64,000 nucleotides of DNA from Rhynchopus euleeides (GCA_963210315.1 OY723280.1:1240001-1304000), one strand, 5' to 3'. Positions 33,173-44,869 are shown, counted from the first letter of the stretch. A program made the numbers and translations. Notes: a model not told the origin generated them from the sequence alone.

Positions 33173-33378
33173 GGAGGCGGGCACAAAACAAAAGGGAGAG
33201 TCGTCACTGTGCATATCAGCACGGTCCCGCCCTCTGTGCCAGACCAACACACCACCAAAGGAAAAGAGGAAGAGGCGACGTAAGGCAATGCCTCCGTGCG
33301 GCCAGGAGAACACGAAATAGCGACCCCCTCAACGGGGAATGCTACGAGCACGGCCAAAAATCGTTCAAATCGTTCAAA
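33173..33378 (+). repeat. R206 SINE-like repeat, copy 1
   Basis: 206 bp nearly identical to 52988-53193 (I see about three differences). The 3' end has two tandem CGTTCAAA boxes; GTTCAAATC fits a polymerase III B-box (GWTCRANNC). A weak A-box-like TAGCGACCCCCTC lies about 60 bp upstream. Related degenerate copies occur at 35386-35475 and, inverted, at 45905-46000. A tRNA-derived SINE is my inference. Confidence 0.75.
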
Positions 33379-33869
33379 CATGCCAACAAAAAAAATCCCC
33401 TTCCGCCAAGAATGGCCGTCCTCACGCTAACTTTTGGTCGTTGAAAGGACAAATCCAGGTCCGCGGGGGAGGGGGGGGGGGGGCGTTAGTGGGTTGCATT
33501 GTCGGAAGAGAAGGCTCGCATGGTCTCACTCAGGCCATGCTTCGACACAACCGATACCACCAACCAAATATAAAGAACCGAATACCCTTCCCCCCTCAGT
33601 CCCCCCCGACCCCCCCCCCCCTTTTTTTTGGTTCCGCTTCCGGAATTATCTTCTCCTTCGGTGAGAAGAACAATAAATCGTGTGCCAAGTGTGTGGGAGT
33701 GTTGTGTATGTGTGGGGGGGGGGTAGGGGTGCCAAGCCGTGCTTCATTACATTTGCCCCCCCCCTCCCCCCCCACCCCGTTCCCCACCACATTTGTTTCT
33801 CCAGATCCCGAATCAGTATTTCTCTCTCGTTTACTTAAAGTGTGAATATCCCCGTGAAGATTATTCACA

Positions 33870-33873
<4 letters not shown>

Positions 33874-33917
<44 letters not shown>
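33874..33917. repeat. (CT)n microsatellite
   Basis: About 22 CT units. Just upstream (33840-33853) is GTGTGAATATCCCC, matching the last bases of the LINE tail at 10948-10961. It may be a relic of another LINE insertion. Confidence 0.85.
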
Positions 33918-33920
<3 letters not shown>

Positions 33921-35385
33921 AATCTTCACCCAAACCCTCACCACACCCGGCTTATCGAGGTATGCCTGAAATGGACATCACAGAAGAACGACGGCACTCC
34001 ATTTCAGACCTGACATTCCTGCTGCCCTTCAACGTGTGATATGCTGCTTCTGCAGTGATTTGTGGTTACCATGGTGAAGCCGGGTGTTCTTTTTTTTTGG
34101 GGGGGGGGGGGGCGTGGGAGTTAGATATTGCGGCTTTTTATCCAGGACTCCGGCGCCTGCTGCCGCTTATATATCCTTCTTGATAATCACTGTTTTTTTC
34201 CTTTCTGCCACCCCTTCATTTTCTCACAGCGCCCGTCAACGGTTGCCGGTGAGGGCGCGTAATTTCGAGTGGCTGTCGCCGGATTTTGTTCTGTGTGGAG
34301 GGGGACGGGGGGACGGGGGGCTTTCCCGTGCCTCTGGCGAAACGGATGTTGGTCGATGTGTCCCGCCAGAAAACCAGAAAAGAAGTGCCCACAGGTTGCA
34401 GAATAGCTAGAGGATGCCTGGGCTGCTTATGTGCGTCATCGTATCGTGCGATACCGTGGCTCGGGTGAGTGTGTGTGTGCTACGCATCAGATCGACAGCC
34501 CGGAATGTCAGCCACACCCCTTGTCACAGCACAGGCCGAGCACAGCACTATATCTCGAAAAATTGCTACGTGCATAACAAGTGAAGGGGAAGGAGGGAGG
34601 GGGGGATCGATGATCCGCACCTTCTCTTTCCCCCCCCCCTGCTTCACGAAGGCACCACCCTCCAACCCCCCACCCACCCCCGCAAGATTTTTTTTGTGAA
34701 ATTTCGTGGGCAGCACCAACAGACTGCGCCCACCCCACCATCACCATCACCATCCGAAAATACCCTATTGAGGGGGGCTTCGCTCCATGACAAACGTGTG
34801 TCAGTTTTGCCGCCTGTTATGCGCAGGGGGAGGAGGCTCAATTTAATGCATTTTAGAGCGAAGCCCACTCCCGTAGTCTCTTTCTGGGGGATGTCGGGAT
34901 AACGAAGGTCGCCGAAAGCTTCCACACGCTTGGACCCCCCACAACCCCCCGGGAACCTCTGTACGATTGATTGACATATTTTTCCTGCCTCTATGTATTG
35001 CCACAGGGGCTTGAAGCTAAAGTGTCTCGGATCCTTGTTTTTCTGCACGGCGGACTGTTCATCGCCTCCAGCCCCGCCGTGCTCGCCTCCGCGTGGTTGT
35101 TCTTCGTTGTGTACATGGGTGCGTTTATAAGCCCACCCCTCCTCCAAGAAAGCTCGATTTTTGAGCCATTTTTTCAGGAAATTTTCTTCCAATTCCTGGA
35201 AACAAAAATGGCAAAAAAAATCGGTGCTGTTTTTTGGGTGGGTGGTTTATCAACGAAAGCCATATGGCGTATTTGTGGGGGGTGGGTGGGTGGGTGGGGC
35301 TGTTCACAATTATTGCTGAAAGAACAGGCGCGAAAAAAGGTAAAACGAAAAAAATAACCCCTATCAAGCAACAAACTGGTGGGGA

Positions 35386-35475
35386 AATCCGCCGTGCGGC
35401 CAGAACAACCCGGTATTGTGTCCCCCTCCCCTCTCCCGGGACCGGTGCGGGCCACGGCAATAATCGTTCAAAATA
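35386..35475 (+). repeat. Degenerate R206-related repeat
   Basis: Shares the order CCGTGCGGCCAGaACAAC, a C-rich segment, a GCGGGCCACGGC segment and ATCGTTCAAA with the 3' half of R206, at reduced identity. Confidence 0.45.
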
Positions 35476-37848
35476 CGTATCAGAGCACAAACTGTGCGCA
35501 GACAGGTGATGTCGTTTGCATGTCGCGTTCTGTATAGGGTTGGGAGGTGGGTGATGGGGTGCTGTGTGTCTGTGTGTGGAAGCGTTTCCGCATCGCAAGA
35601 ACCATCGCAAGGCAGCGGGTGTAGGAACTGGGTGTGTGTGGGACAGTGGACATATCAAGAGCAGATGATCTGTGTGCTCTTCACCCCTCCAAGACAAATG
35701 GAACTCCGAATCGAGCGGTTTAGGTGGTTCCGCGGGAGCGTGAGGACCCCTCAAGTCATCGTTGCGGCATCAAGTCCGCTCAGCACAGCCTGCGCCGCAG
35801 GTGTGTGTGTGTGGATGCGCCAACTCTCAGACAGGTGAACCGGGAGTTAGGAATTGAACCTTCACACACCCACCCCTCAAGCATCACCCCTTCACCCTTC
35901 CTGCGGATGTTGTTTCGCACAAGCTAGTCCCCACCCCCCACCCCCGCAATATCGCCACCACGGGTGATTTTGTTTTGCCACAATCTTTCTTCCATACCCG
36001 TCCCGTGTATATATGGTTGATTCACTCTTCGGCCCGGGAAAAAAAATCGTGAAAAACCGTGCAAAAACAATTGCCCCTCACCCTCCCTCTGCCTTTCTGG
36101 ATCTGCGGTTGCCTGGGTTGAGAGGGTTACACACAGCGAGTGACCACCCCACTGTCGCTCCGGGTGTGTGGGGATGGGCGGATTCCAGTCACTGTGTCAA
36201 TGGCCTGAGCCGCGCGAATCCAATAAAGGGGGAGGGTATTCGAATTCACGTCCGCACTGCCAGCCCACGAATAGGGGCTTTTCACAGTGTCGGGGTGAGG
36301 GGATACGTCAGCAGGGCCAGCTGAGCGAGGGGCGGGGTGAGGGGGAGTGGGAGGGTGGTGGTGGTGGTACATATTACTTCTCCCCCCCTGTCCCTTTTGT
36401 TCATTTCCATCACCCCTCGTCCCCGTCCCATCCCAGCCCAGCCCAGCCCACTCACCCCACACATCTCTGATGTTTCATGATATTTCCTCTTCTATCTTCA
36501 CAACTTGCGTTCTTTATGAGACGGCTCTCTCTCTTCTCCTCGAAGTTGCCGCGTTTTTTGCGGTACATTGTGTGTACAGTACCTACGCCGTGTTTCTTTT
36601 TTGGGGACTGTTCTCTGTTGTAGGTGGCTTCTGATGTCCGAAACAGCTCAGGGAGGTGTGGGTGGTGGGTGGGGGGGGGGGGTGGGTGGGTTTGCCTCTT
36701 GCTGTTTTGGGACCCGGATTCCGTCGAAACTGCCTGATTTTGATGGGCTCTAAGCTTCCGTCAGACTTGTGCTGCTTCCCGTCGTGATGTTCTGATTCAA
36801 AAAAAATGGAACGGTTGGGGGGCGGTCTGGAGGAACATTCCCCCCAACATGAACCCCTCAGCAGAGTGGTCTGTGGGAGTGTGAGGTGTCGTTTTCGGGT
36901 GCAGTTTTCTATTGGGGCTGTTGGCGCCAACCTTCGATCTCCATGTGTGATTGACACACAGGCCGTGTATGCCAGCGGTGTGGATTGCCAGCAGGAAAAC
37001 GACGGCCGTGTTTGTGACCATCTCGTGTGGATGATCTCGGTGGTTTCGATGGGACCTTAGATTGTTAAGTTCCACGGAGTCACCCATGGGTGTTTGAGAA
37101 AAGTGTGCGATCTGCAAGGCTGTTCGATATATCTCTCTCAGAAGGAAGGCATAATCACAACGAAAACAATACGATTCCAAAAGTAAAAAAGTAAACGCCG
37201 CGATAGCTTCGGATTTCTGCTCCTGTGATTGGCGGCGTTCAAAAATAGCAAAATAGGGGCTCTCGTTTGGCTTGACTGAGGTGCAAAGGAGATATGGGTG
37301 GCCATGCACGGTGTCCACAAAAAACCGTGTTTGTGGACAGCTTATTGTTGCATGTGATGCCCCATGTGGGCCCCGTGCAGTCGCCTAGCTCTAGTTGTTG
37401 TGGCACCAAGGAAATGCCGCTGTCTTGTTTTGCAAAGGATGAGTTGACGCAGAACGTGGATTCAAGAGTGCATACTTGCCGGCTGATCTTGTCGCCCCCC
37501 CCACACCACAACCCCCTTCCCCCACCCCTTTCCCTTTCCTCGGCAACCGCCTGCTGTTGCTATCAGCCGCTGTTTCCCTGTGCCCAACGATGACCACCAC
37601 ACCACCAACACAGAGACACGTCTTCTTGCCAGTGACTTTCTTTGTCTCCGAAGACTACACTCGACTCTAACCGTCGCGAAGCACAACATAGTCAAGCACC
37701 AGAACCAAGCCAAGCCGGAACGTTCAGCACTTGGAACCAACTAAACGAACCCCCTGCGCATTCCCTAAACAAGGACAGCGTTTCCAACTAACTCTCTTCC
37801 CGCTCAGCAAACAACCAGCACTCCCTCGCCGTCCCTCACTTTATAGCA

Positions 37849-39516
37849 ATGTACACGCAGGGTATGACCTCCGCCAACGCTCTCGCCGCGACGACTCCGA
37901 CGAACGCGAGCACCGCGACCACTGCTGCTGCCACCACCACCAACGCGGCCGCGACGGGGATGCCCTCGAACACCTTCGCCTTCGCTAACCCTGGCGCGGC
38001 AGCCCTGCCCAACATGACCCAGATGCAGGCAGGGATGAACGGGATGATCGGCATGCAGGGTATGGACATGGCCAACATGGGGCTGCCCATGCAGTCTATG
38101 GGGCTGCAGGGCATGCCTAACATGCAGGGCATGCCCAACCTGCAGAACATGCCTGCGGTGCCGAACCTGCCCAACCTGCAGGGCATGCAGGGGATGCAGG
38201 GGATGCAGGGCGTGGGGGGCATGCCCAACATGCAGGGCATGTTCATGATGCCCAACATGATGAACCCCATGTCTAACGTGCAGGGGCAGAACCAGCCCAT
38301 GCTGGGCCAGACCCCGTCGCAGAACCCGGTGCAGCAGCTGCAGGAGACGACCCAGCAGCTGCAGCAGCTGACCCTGCAGCAGCAGCAGCAGCCGCAGCAG
38401 CAGATGCAGGTGCCCCAGATGAGCGGGGCGCAGGTGCTGCCCCAGCAGCCCACCCCGACCGCGCAGCGCACGCAGCAGCAGCCCCAGCAGCAGCCGCAGC
38501 AGCAGCAGCCGGCTCAGCAGCAGCCGCAGGGTCAGGCCCAGCAGCAGCCCCAGCAGCAGCAGCAGCCCGCCCAGCAGCAGCCGCAGGCACAGCAGCCGGC
38601 GCAGCAGCAGCCTGCCCAGCAGCAGCCCCAGGGCCAGGCCCAGCAGCAGCCGCAGGCGCAGCAGCAGCTGCCGCAGATGCAGAACATGATGATGCCGATG
38701 AACATGATCATGCCCAACATGCCCTTCCCCTACATCCCGGACATGCTGGCGAAGCAGCAGACCCCCCAGGCCCAGCAGCAGCCCGCTGTGCAGCCCCGCC
38801 CTGAGGAGCCCCGTGCGGCACCGGCAAACGTGCCGAAGCGCCCCGTGCCCTCCTTCAGCCCGGAGGCGACGCAGGATGGCACTGCCGACGTGCCTTCCCT
38901 GAAGGCCACGGCGTCCACCCCTGTGAGCGGCCTGGCTGGTGCCATCGCGAAGCGCATCCGCGAGCACGGGACTGCGGACATCATCTCCCTCGGGTCGGAG
39001 GGGACCAACCAGACGGTGAAGGCGATGGCGCTCGCGCGCACCTTCCTGAACCCCGAGGAGAAGACCATCCTGGCGCAGAGCCGCTTCATCAACGAGGACG
39101 GTGAGATCAACGTCAAGTTCCGCGCCGACGGGATCCCTGTGGAGGTTGTGCCGGAGGACACCCTCGACGTGGTGATCCGTGTGAGCGCCAGCAGCAACGT
39201 GCGCAAGACAGCGGGTGCCATCGCGAAGCTGATGCGCGGGCCTGGGAGCCAGGGCCAGCGCATCGGGATCCTGACCATGGGTGCTGACAGCGTGAACGTC
39301 ACGGTGCAGGCGCTGACGGGTGCTCGCACCATGCTCCACCAGGACGGTCTGGACGTGCACTTCAAGCCCCGTTTCATCCACGTTGACGACGAGGTGTCGG
39401 CACAGCCGAAGCCCGCCCTGCAGCTGAACCTGCAGCTGGCCCACGTGTCCCGCGAGGAGGAGCTGCAGGCGCAGCAGGCACAGCAGGTCCAGCAGGTGCA
39501 GCAGTCCACCATCTGA
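37849..39516 (+). CDS. Met/Gln-rich protein with two C-terminal SpoVS-like domains
   Basis: Intronless 555-residue frame from ATG at 37849 to TGA. Residues 1-60 are Thr/Ala-rich. Residues 55-150 are repeats of NMQGMP/LQGM type (Met-rich). Residues about 150-320 are poly-Gln with Pro/Ala, a prion-like composition. Residues about 345-425 match SpoVS: LKATASTPVSGLAGAIAKRI, GTADIISLGSEGTNQTVKAM, ALARTFL, and an IPVEVVPE end. A second copy spans about 439-535 (VVIRVSASSNVRKTAGAIAK, GILTMGADSVNVTVQALTGA). SpoVS is a small bacterial nucleic-acid-binding-type fold related to Alba, needed for sporulation in Bacillus. Here the tandem pair fused to a low-complexity domain suggests an RNA- or DNA-binding, possibly condensate-forming, protein; that is inference. 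Nuclear or cytosolic; no signal peptide. Acquisition from bacteria followed by domain duplication is possible. Confidence 0.9.
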   Translation: MYTQGMTSANALAATTPTNASTATTAAATTTNAAATGMPSNTFAFANPGAAALPNMTQMQAGMNGMIGMQGMDMANMGLPMQSMGLQGMPNMQGMPNLQNMPAVPNLPNLQGMQGMQGMQGVGGMPNMQGMFMMPNMMNPMSNVQGQNQPMLGQTPSQNPVQQLQETTQQLQQLTLQQQQQPQQQMQVPQMSGAQVLPQQPTPTAQRTQQQPQQQPQQQQPAQQQPQGQAQQQPQQQQQPAQQQPQAQQPAQQQPAQQQPQGQAQQQPQAQQQLPQMQNMMMPMNMIMPNMPFPYIPDMLAKQQTPQAQQQPAVQPRPEEPRAAPANVPKRPVPSFSPEATQDGTADVPSLKATASTPVSGLAGAIAKRIREHGTADIISLGSEGTNQTVKAMALARTFLNPEEKTILAQSRFINEDGEINVKFRADGIPVEVVPEDTLDVVIRVSASSNVRKTAGAIAKLMRGPGSQGQRIGILTMGADSVNVTVQALTGARTMLHQDGLDVHFKPRFIHVDDEVSAQPKPALQLNLQLAHVSREEELQAQQAQQVQQVQQSTI

Positions 39517-41490
39517 TTCCCCGTTGGCCGAACCGCGCCATTCTCGCAGTGACGTGAGGGTGGGTCAGGTTTAGTGGGGAGGGGGGGGTGATGATGTGCA
39601 GGCTGCACATCTGACTGGGGTGGGAAGCAGAAAATAGGGGGGGGGGGGTTAGTGCAGCAGCACGGGTTTTGTTTTATGCAAATCAAGCGATGCGGTGGAT
39701 AAAAAAAGGAAAAATCAAAAAAATGGGGGGGTCAGGATTACAGCTCTTTGGGGTGGGTTGGATTCCCCATCAGTAATCCTGACACGATGCTGCATCGCTA
39801 AGAATCAATGTTTTGCAAGGATCGGGGTGTGGGTGGATTGTGAGCAAACAGCTTTATTTCAGTCTGTGCTCGAAAGACATGGAGCAAGTTAGGACATGCG
39901 TTTGTACTTCTCTGGCCTTTATTCGAAGGAACCTCCTCTAGCAGACAGCAGTAGAAACAAACTTTACCCAACCACCACATATCGCCCTATTTCTTCAAAA
40001 CTGCTCCTGTTGCTGTTCAAGACTCTTTGCATTATTTTTATCCCCTTCTTCCCCCACCACCACATACCGTATTTTCTCTCTCTCTCTCTGATACCATTTG
40101 TTTTCTTTCAAAATCAACACCGTGATCTCACACTCTTTCTGGTTTCTGGTCTGCATTGCTTTGCTTTCCCCTCCCTCTCCCACCCCCACTCTCCTTATCC
40201 GCCATCTCCCCACCCAACTTCATTTTGGATACCCCCCCCCTCTTTCACTCCGCGTGAGCACTGGTCATGCCACGACAGGTCAAGAAATCAACTCTTCGAA
40301 TTTTTGGGATTCGTATATTCATAATCGTCCCTACCCCCCTACCCCCTCGCACACAGAAGGATGTGCCTATTGTCTGGCCTGAGTCGGATGTATTTCATGT
40401 TGCGGCATTCATTTTTTTCTCTCTCTCGCAAATAACAAAAACAGCCAACGAGCTCCTGCGCCCCCAACCCATTCGTTGGATATCAGAAAAATGCACACAC
40501 CAAGTTCATCACCCACACCCCTGCGGCTTGGAGAAGGGATCAGCACTACAGACTACCCTCCCCCAACAAGCAAGAAACAGGCACTCTCTGTATTGTACCC
40601 AAGTTAAATCGCACATGTATTCCCACCAGAGGAACTGTTTTCGAAGCACCTGGAAACGAGGGTAAAATCTCTTTTTTTACCCATTTTTTCCAGTGTGGCG
40701 TTTGGTGAGAAATGGGTGAGGTTGACGGGCAAGAGTGATCTGGGAGAGGTGTTGGTGTGTCGGGTGGGTGGGTTGCGTGTGGGAACCCCTATCCGCCGGC
40801 ACACATACACCGCCCCGCTCTCTTTCTCTCGCTCTCGGCAAACCCCACCCCTTCCCACACCAGGTGTCGCATGAAAGCCGCTTAACTCTACAACAGTGAA
40901 ATCAGACAGATATTTTGAAGGAAATAGGTATACATTACCGTTTGGAATTCATACCTTTCTCTTAACTCCCTGCTCATTCTCGGAGTCGGCAGAGAAGTGT
41001 GTTTCGGGTTTCGAGATCAGTTCAAATGGTCAGTGGGCCAAACATTTTTTTCCTTCGCGTGCGCTGTCACTGAAGACTGCCGTGCTCTGCCAAGAATTCA
41101 AAAGCGATCATTTGACATCCCCCGCTGTACAAATGAATCCGTCTCCGCCGCCACACCAGCTCCCCCCCTACCCCCTGCCCCTTGCCCACCCATGCCAGCC
41201 TCGATTCAGACGAGGGGGGGTGAATCGTCTTGTCTGCGGACAGAATCAAAGGCTCCCCATCGATCCCACCACTACCACCACCCCCCCCGTTCAGTTTTTT
41301 GTTCCGGTGCGTTTATGTACCCCCCCCCCCTCCCCTCCCACACAGCAGGAAACTGTGCATGTGCAAAGGAAAAAGAACAGATCATATCATTGCAGGGGGT
41401 GGGGGGCGGATAAAATTATATCGCGCGACCACACGCCAGCAAGGCAAAAAAAAGCCCCAAGTGGGTGTGCGATGTGTTATAATTTTGTTC
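39517..41490. other. Intergenic DNA, no gene seen
   Basis: Poly-G runs at 39580-39590 and 39638-39650 follow the SpoVS gene. A small hairpin pairs GTCAGGATTAC (39730-39740) with GTAATCCTGAC (39772-39782). The remainder is C/T-rich; its open frames are low complexity. Confidence 0.45.
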
Positions 41491-42238
41491 CCCCCTCCCA
41501 GGCCTGGGCGGGGAACGAGCCCTTTTTCCAGGTTTTTTGGGTCGGGGAACCAGGTTTTTTCTAAGAATTTTTACAAGGGATTTTTTGCTCGCCCCCCCAC
41601 AGTTTCCAGGCGCGTGCCCGTCAGGCGGGACTTTTTCTCTGATTTCTCTCCGCGTCATCATGTGACAGCTCTCGAGTGATGCCCAGAGATGCTTGCGGCA
41701 GAGAGTGCCCCTCATGCGCGTTACAGCTGAAAATGAATGAGGATCATCTGGCACTCGTTCTCATCGGGGGTTGTGCTCCGCAGGGACTCAATACACCTTG
41801 GCACTCTCCAGGGCTGGACATGCCAGCAGCTGGAGGACAGTTACAAAGCTGCCACTCCCCGACGCCACCCACCTGCTGGCCCCTTCAGGTCTGAAAGCTC
41901 AAAAGCTCCCGGGGATTTTTGCAGTGGTGCGCACCATATTCAGCGCAGTAGGGTGATCTCTCCGATTTTCCAAAACTGCTGGTTTACTGGTTTGGGGAAC
42001 GGTCGTCGGCAGACCGTTGAAATGCCCGTGTTAGCAAGGCACACTCACGTTTCAGGTAGCGTGTCGCGTGTCACGCATGTCGCGAACGCGGCAAGTGTAC
42101 CTCCCAGGTGGGGAAGCCCGACCTCCTGTCCGATGTCAGTCAGGCTTCGAAGAAGCGCTTCATGGATGCGGCGCTGACCTCCTACGCTGCACTGTACCCA
42201 GGGAAGTGAGATAGATGGACGGGCACACGCTACATGAG

Positions 42239-42293
42239 TGGTTTGGGGGGCGTGAGCCCCCCAGCCGCCGGAGGCCACGGTAGCGAACATCTG
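42239..42293 (+). repeat. Stem-loop repeat, copy 1 (in H1)
   Basis: G-rich lead, stem CTGGGGGG-type/CCCCCCAG (first pair TTGGGGGG here), then CCGCCGGAGGCCACGGTAG and AACATCTG. Confidence 0.85.
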
Positions 42294-42407
42294 TTCGTGT
42301 GGGCGTACAGATTCTGTGCGAGTTGGCTGCGTCCTCAGAGGCGACTGGAGTGGTTGGACCCCGACTTGATGGGATTCGAAGGACTTGAGTACGAGACGTA
42401 CGCCACA

Positions 42408-42464
42408 GGGGGGTCTGGGGGGCGGAGCCCCCCAGCCGCCGGAGGCCACGGTAGTGAACGTCTG
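42408..42464 (+). repeat. Stem-loop repeat, copy 2 (in H1)
   Basis: Perfect 8-bp stem CTGGGGGG/CCCCCCAG around a CGGAG loop, followed by CCGCCGGAGGCCACGGTAG and GAACGTCTG. Confidence 0.9.
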
Positions 42465-42714
42465 GCTCTCCAGTTGGCCAGCAAGGCGAACGGTACGTGG
42501 GACAGACTTCCCTTCCATCCTTGTGCGCACCCTGTCGACTGGGGAAAACTTAGAAAAAGTTTTTTCCTCTGCGAAACAACCTTAGAAAAAAATTCCCCTA
42601 ACAAAATTCTTAGAAAAAAACTTTTTTTCCCCTTACAAAAATTCTTAGAAAAAAAGTTCAGAATCCTGAAAGTGGGGAACAAGCCCCCCAGTTAGGAACA
42701 GCCCTGCCCCCTCC

Positions 42715-43648
42715 CCTTTTTCTTTTTTTTTGCCTGCAATTTCAGGGTATAAGATAGACTTTTTTTCTGGCGCCGTTTTCCGGTTTTTCTGGTTTTGAAA
42801 ATTTTTCGCGCGCGCCTTCGGCGCGCGCGACCCGCGCAAACCCTCCCAGAATCTGAGAGGGCCCGGTGCCTGCGCGCGTCCTGTCGTACTGAGGCTGCTT
42901 GGTGGGGCAGGCGCAGCAGCTGCTTTGAAAGTTTGGACTCTCGGCCAAAAAAGGTCTGGTGCAATGTTTTTACGCAGGGGGGGTCTGGGGGGCGGAGCCC
43001 CCCAGCCGCCGGAGGCCACGGTAGTGAACATCTGTTCCCTACAGTCTGGATTCGCTTGTAAGTAGGAAGGCTTCGCTGTATCGCAGCCCGGCCAGCAGGA
43101 GATCACTGGTCCTTGAGGGTTCAACCTTCAGGGTGGAGGAGGACGGGGGAGCGACCACTCGTGATAGGTGTGCGTTGTGGGTGGAGTGGGTGCACGACAG
43201 AATGGCCAAAGGGTCCACGAGATCTCTGCACACATTCCGTTGTCGAGGAGATGGGCACCTAGCTGTGACGACAGGCAACAAACAAATCTCATCTGTTAGT
43301 TGCCCCCAATAGGCTTGGCGACTGCTTGAAAGTCGTTCGTGTTCTCGTCTCAGCCCTCCAGACAAGCAGATCTGTCTCGAGTTGGTGGGCTGTCGCCATG
43401 TATTCGATGGCACCGAGTGACGCTGCACAGAGGCAGACGACACGGTGAACTCCAGCGGAGGTTACCCTACCTCCGCTGGAGTACACTGTGTGTCTCCCAT
43501 GAGTCTCAACTAGCGGGAGTCTTAGCGTAAATTAGCTGGAAAATGCCGAGCCTTGAGCTCTGTGCGGATCACGATGGGGTCACTTTCTATTTTTTATGGC
43601 GCTTTTTCTGACTGTTTTACTGTCCCAAAGTCACAAAAAAAACGCCGA
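42715..43648. other. DNA between H1 and H2, contains one stem-loop repeat
   Basis: Includes a GCGCGCGCCTTCGGCGCGCGC hairpin-like stretch (split around 42810-42830). A stem-loop repeat copy lies at 42975-43033. An 11-bp inverted pair, CTCCAGCGGAG with TACC between, also occurs (43451-43481). No gene is supported. Confidence 0.5.
42975..43033 (+). repeat. Stem-loop repeat, copy 3
   Basis: Same motif as in H1 but outside the two hAT-like copies; ends GAACATCTG. Confidence 0.9.
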
Positions 43649-44393
43649 AAATGAGACAGGCCTGGGCGGGGAACGAGCCCTTTTTCCAGGTTTTTTGGGT
43701 CGGGGAACCAGGTTTTTTCTAAGAATTTTTACAAGGGATTTTTTGCTCGCCCCCCCACAGTTTCCAGGCGCGGCCCGTCAGGCGGGACTTTTTCTCTGGT
43801 TTCTCTCCGCGTCATCATGTGACAGCTCTCGAGTGATGCCCAGAGATGCTTGCGGCAGAGAGTGCCCCTCATGCGCGTTACAGCTGAAAATGAATGAGGA
43901 TCATCTGGCGCTCGTTCTCATCGGGGGTTGTGCTCCGCAGGGACTCAATACACCTTGGCACTCGCGCAGGGCTGGACATGCCAGCAGCTGGAGGACAGTT
44001 ACAAAGCTGCCACTCCCCGACGCCACCCACCTGCTGGCCCCTTCAGGTCTGAAAGCCCAAAAGCTCCCGGGGATTTTTGCAGTGGTGCGCACCATATTCA
44101 GCGCAGTAGGGTGATCTCTCCGATTTTCCATAACTGCTGGTTTACTGGTTTGGGGAACGGTCGCCGGCAGACCGTTGAAATGCCCGTGTTAGCAAGGCAC
44201 ACTCACGTTTCAGGTAGCGTGTCGCGTGTCACGCATGTCGCGAACGCGGCAAGTGTACCTCCCAGGTGGGGAAGCCCGACCTCCTGTCCGATGTCAGTCA
44301 GGCTTCGAAGAAGCGCTTCATGGATGCGGCGCTGACCTCCTACGCTGCACTGTACCCGGGGAAGTGAGATAGATGGACGGGCACACGCTACAT

Positions 44394-44450
44394 CGGGGGT
44401 CTGGGGGGCGGTGCCCCCCAGCCGCCGGAGGCCACGGTAGCGAACATCTG
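44394..44450 (+). repeat. Stem-loop repeat, copy 4 (in H2)
   Basis: CTGGGGGG/CCCCCCAG stem with a CGGTG loop; tail as in copy 1. Confidence 0.88.
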
Positions 44451-44564
44451 TTCGTCTGGGCGTACAGATTCTGTGCGAGTTGGCTGCGTCCTCAGAGGCG
44501 ACTGGAGTGGTTGGACCCCGACTTGATGGGATTCGAAGGACTTGAGTACGAGACGTACGCCACA

Positions 44565-44621
44565 GGGGGTCTGGGGGGCGTGAGCCCCCCAGCCGCCGGA
44601 GGCCACGGTAGTGAACGTCTG
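44565..44621 (+). repeat. Stem-loop repeat, copy 5 (in H2)
   Basis: CTGGGGGG/CCCCCCAG stem with a longer CGTGAG loop; tail as in copy 2. Confidence 0.88.
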
Positions 44622-44869
44622 GCTCTCCAGTTGGCCAGCAAGGCGAACGGTACGTGGGACAGACTTCCCTTCCATCCTTGTGCGCGCCCTGTCGACTGGG
44701 GAAAATTTAGAAAAAGGTTTTTCCTCTGCGAAACAACCTTAGAAAAAATTCCCCTAACAAAATTCTTAGAAAAAAACTTTTTTTCCCCTTACAAAAATTC
44801 TTAGAAAAAAGTTCAGAATCCTGAAAGTGGGGAACAAGCCCCCCAGTTAGGAACAGCCCTGAAATGAGA

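Larger units (their letters stand above)
33379..37848. other. Large intergenic region, no defensible gene
   Basis: Pyrimidine/purine-skewed DNA with several C/G homopolymers, (CT)n at 33874-33917 and GT repeats around 34464-34480. A small hairpin pairs GGGCTTCGCTC (34775-34785) with its inverse (34856-34866). No frame longer than about 200 codons has protein-like composition. The last 250 bp are the presumed SpoVS-gene promoter/leader. Confidence 0.4.
41499..42706 (+). mobile_element. H1: 1.2-kb non-autonomous hAT-like element
   Basis: Ends CAGGCCTGGG and ...CAGCCCTG (inverse CAGGGCTG) are short hAT-type termini. A perfect 8-bp target duplication, CCCCCTCC, lies at 41491-41498 and 42707-42714. 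It appears about 98% identical to H2. It contains two copies of the stem-loop repeat. The 3' part has CTTAGAAAAAA/CCCCTTACAAAAATTC short repeats. No transposase is encoded. Confidence 0.92.
43657..44861 (+). mobile_element. H2: 1.2-kb non-autonomous hAT-like element
   Basis: Same ends as H1. A perfect, different 8-bp target duplication AAATGAGA lies at 43649-43656 and 44862-44869, proving an independent insertion and not an LTR. It carries two stem-loop repeats at the same internal places as H1, with loop changes that keep the stem. Confidence 0.94.

Noticed and set aside
34775..34866. Small MITE with GGGCTTCGCTC inverted ends
   Set aside because: Only 11 bp of inverted match, with no convincing target duplication.
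41499..44861. LTR retrotransposon with 1.2-kb direct repeats
   Set aside because: Each repeat has its own perfect 8-bp duplication and hAT-type ends, and the 950 bp between them has no gag/pol coding.
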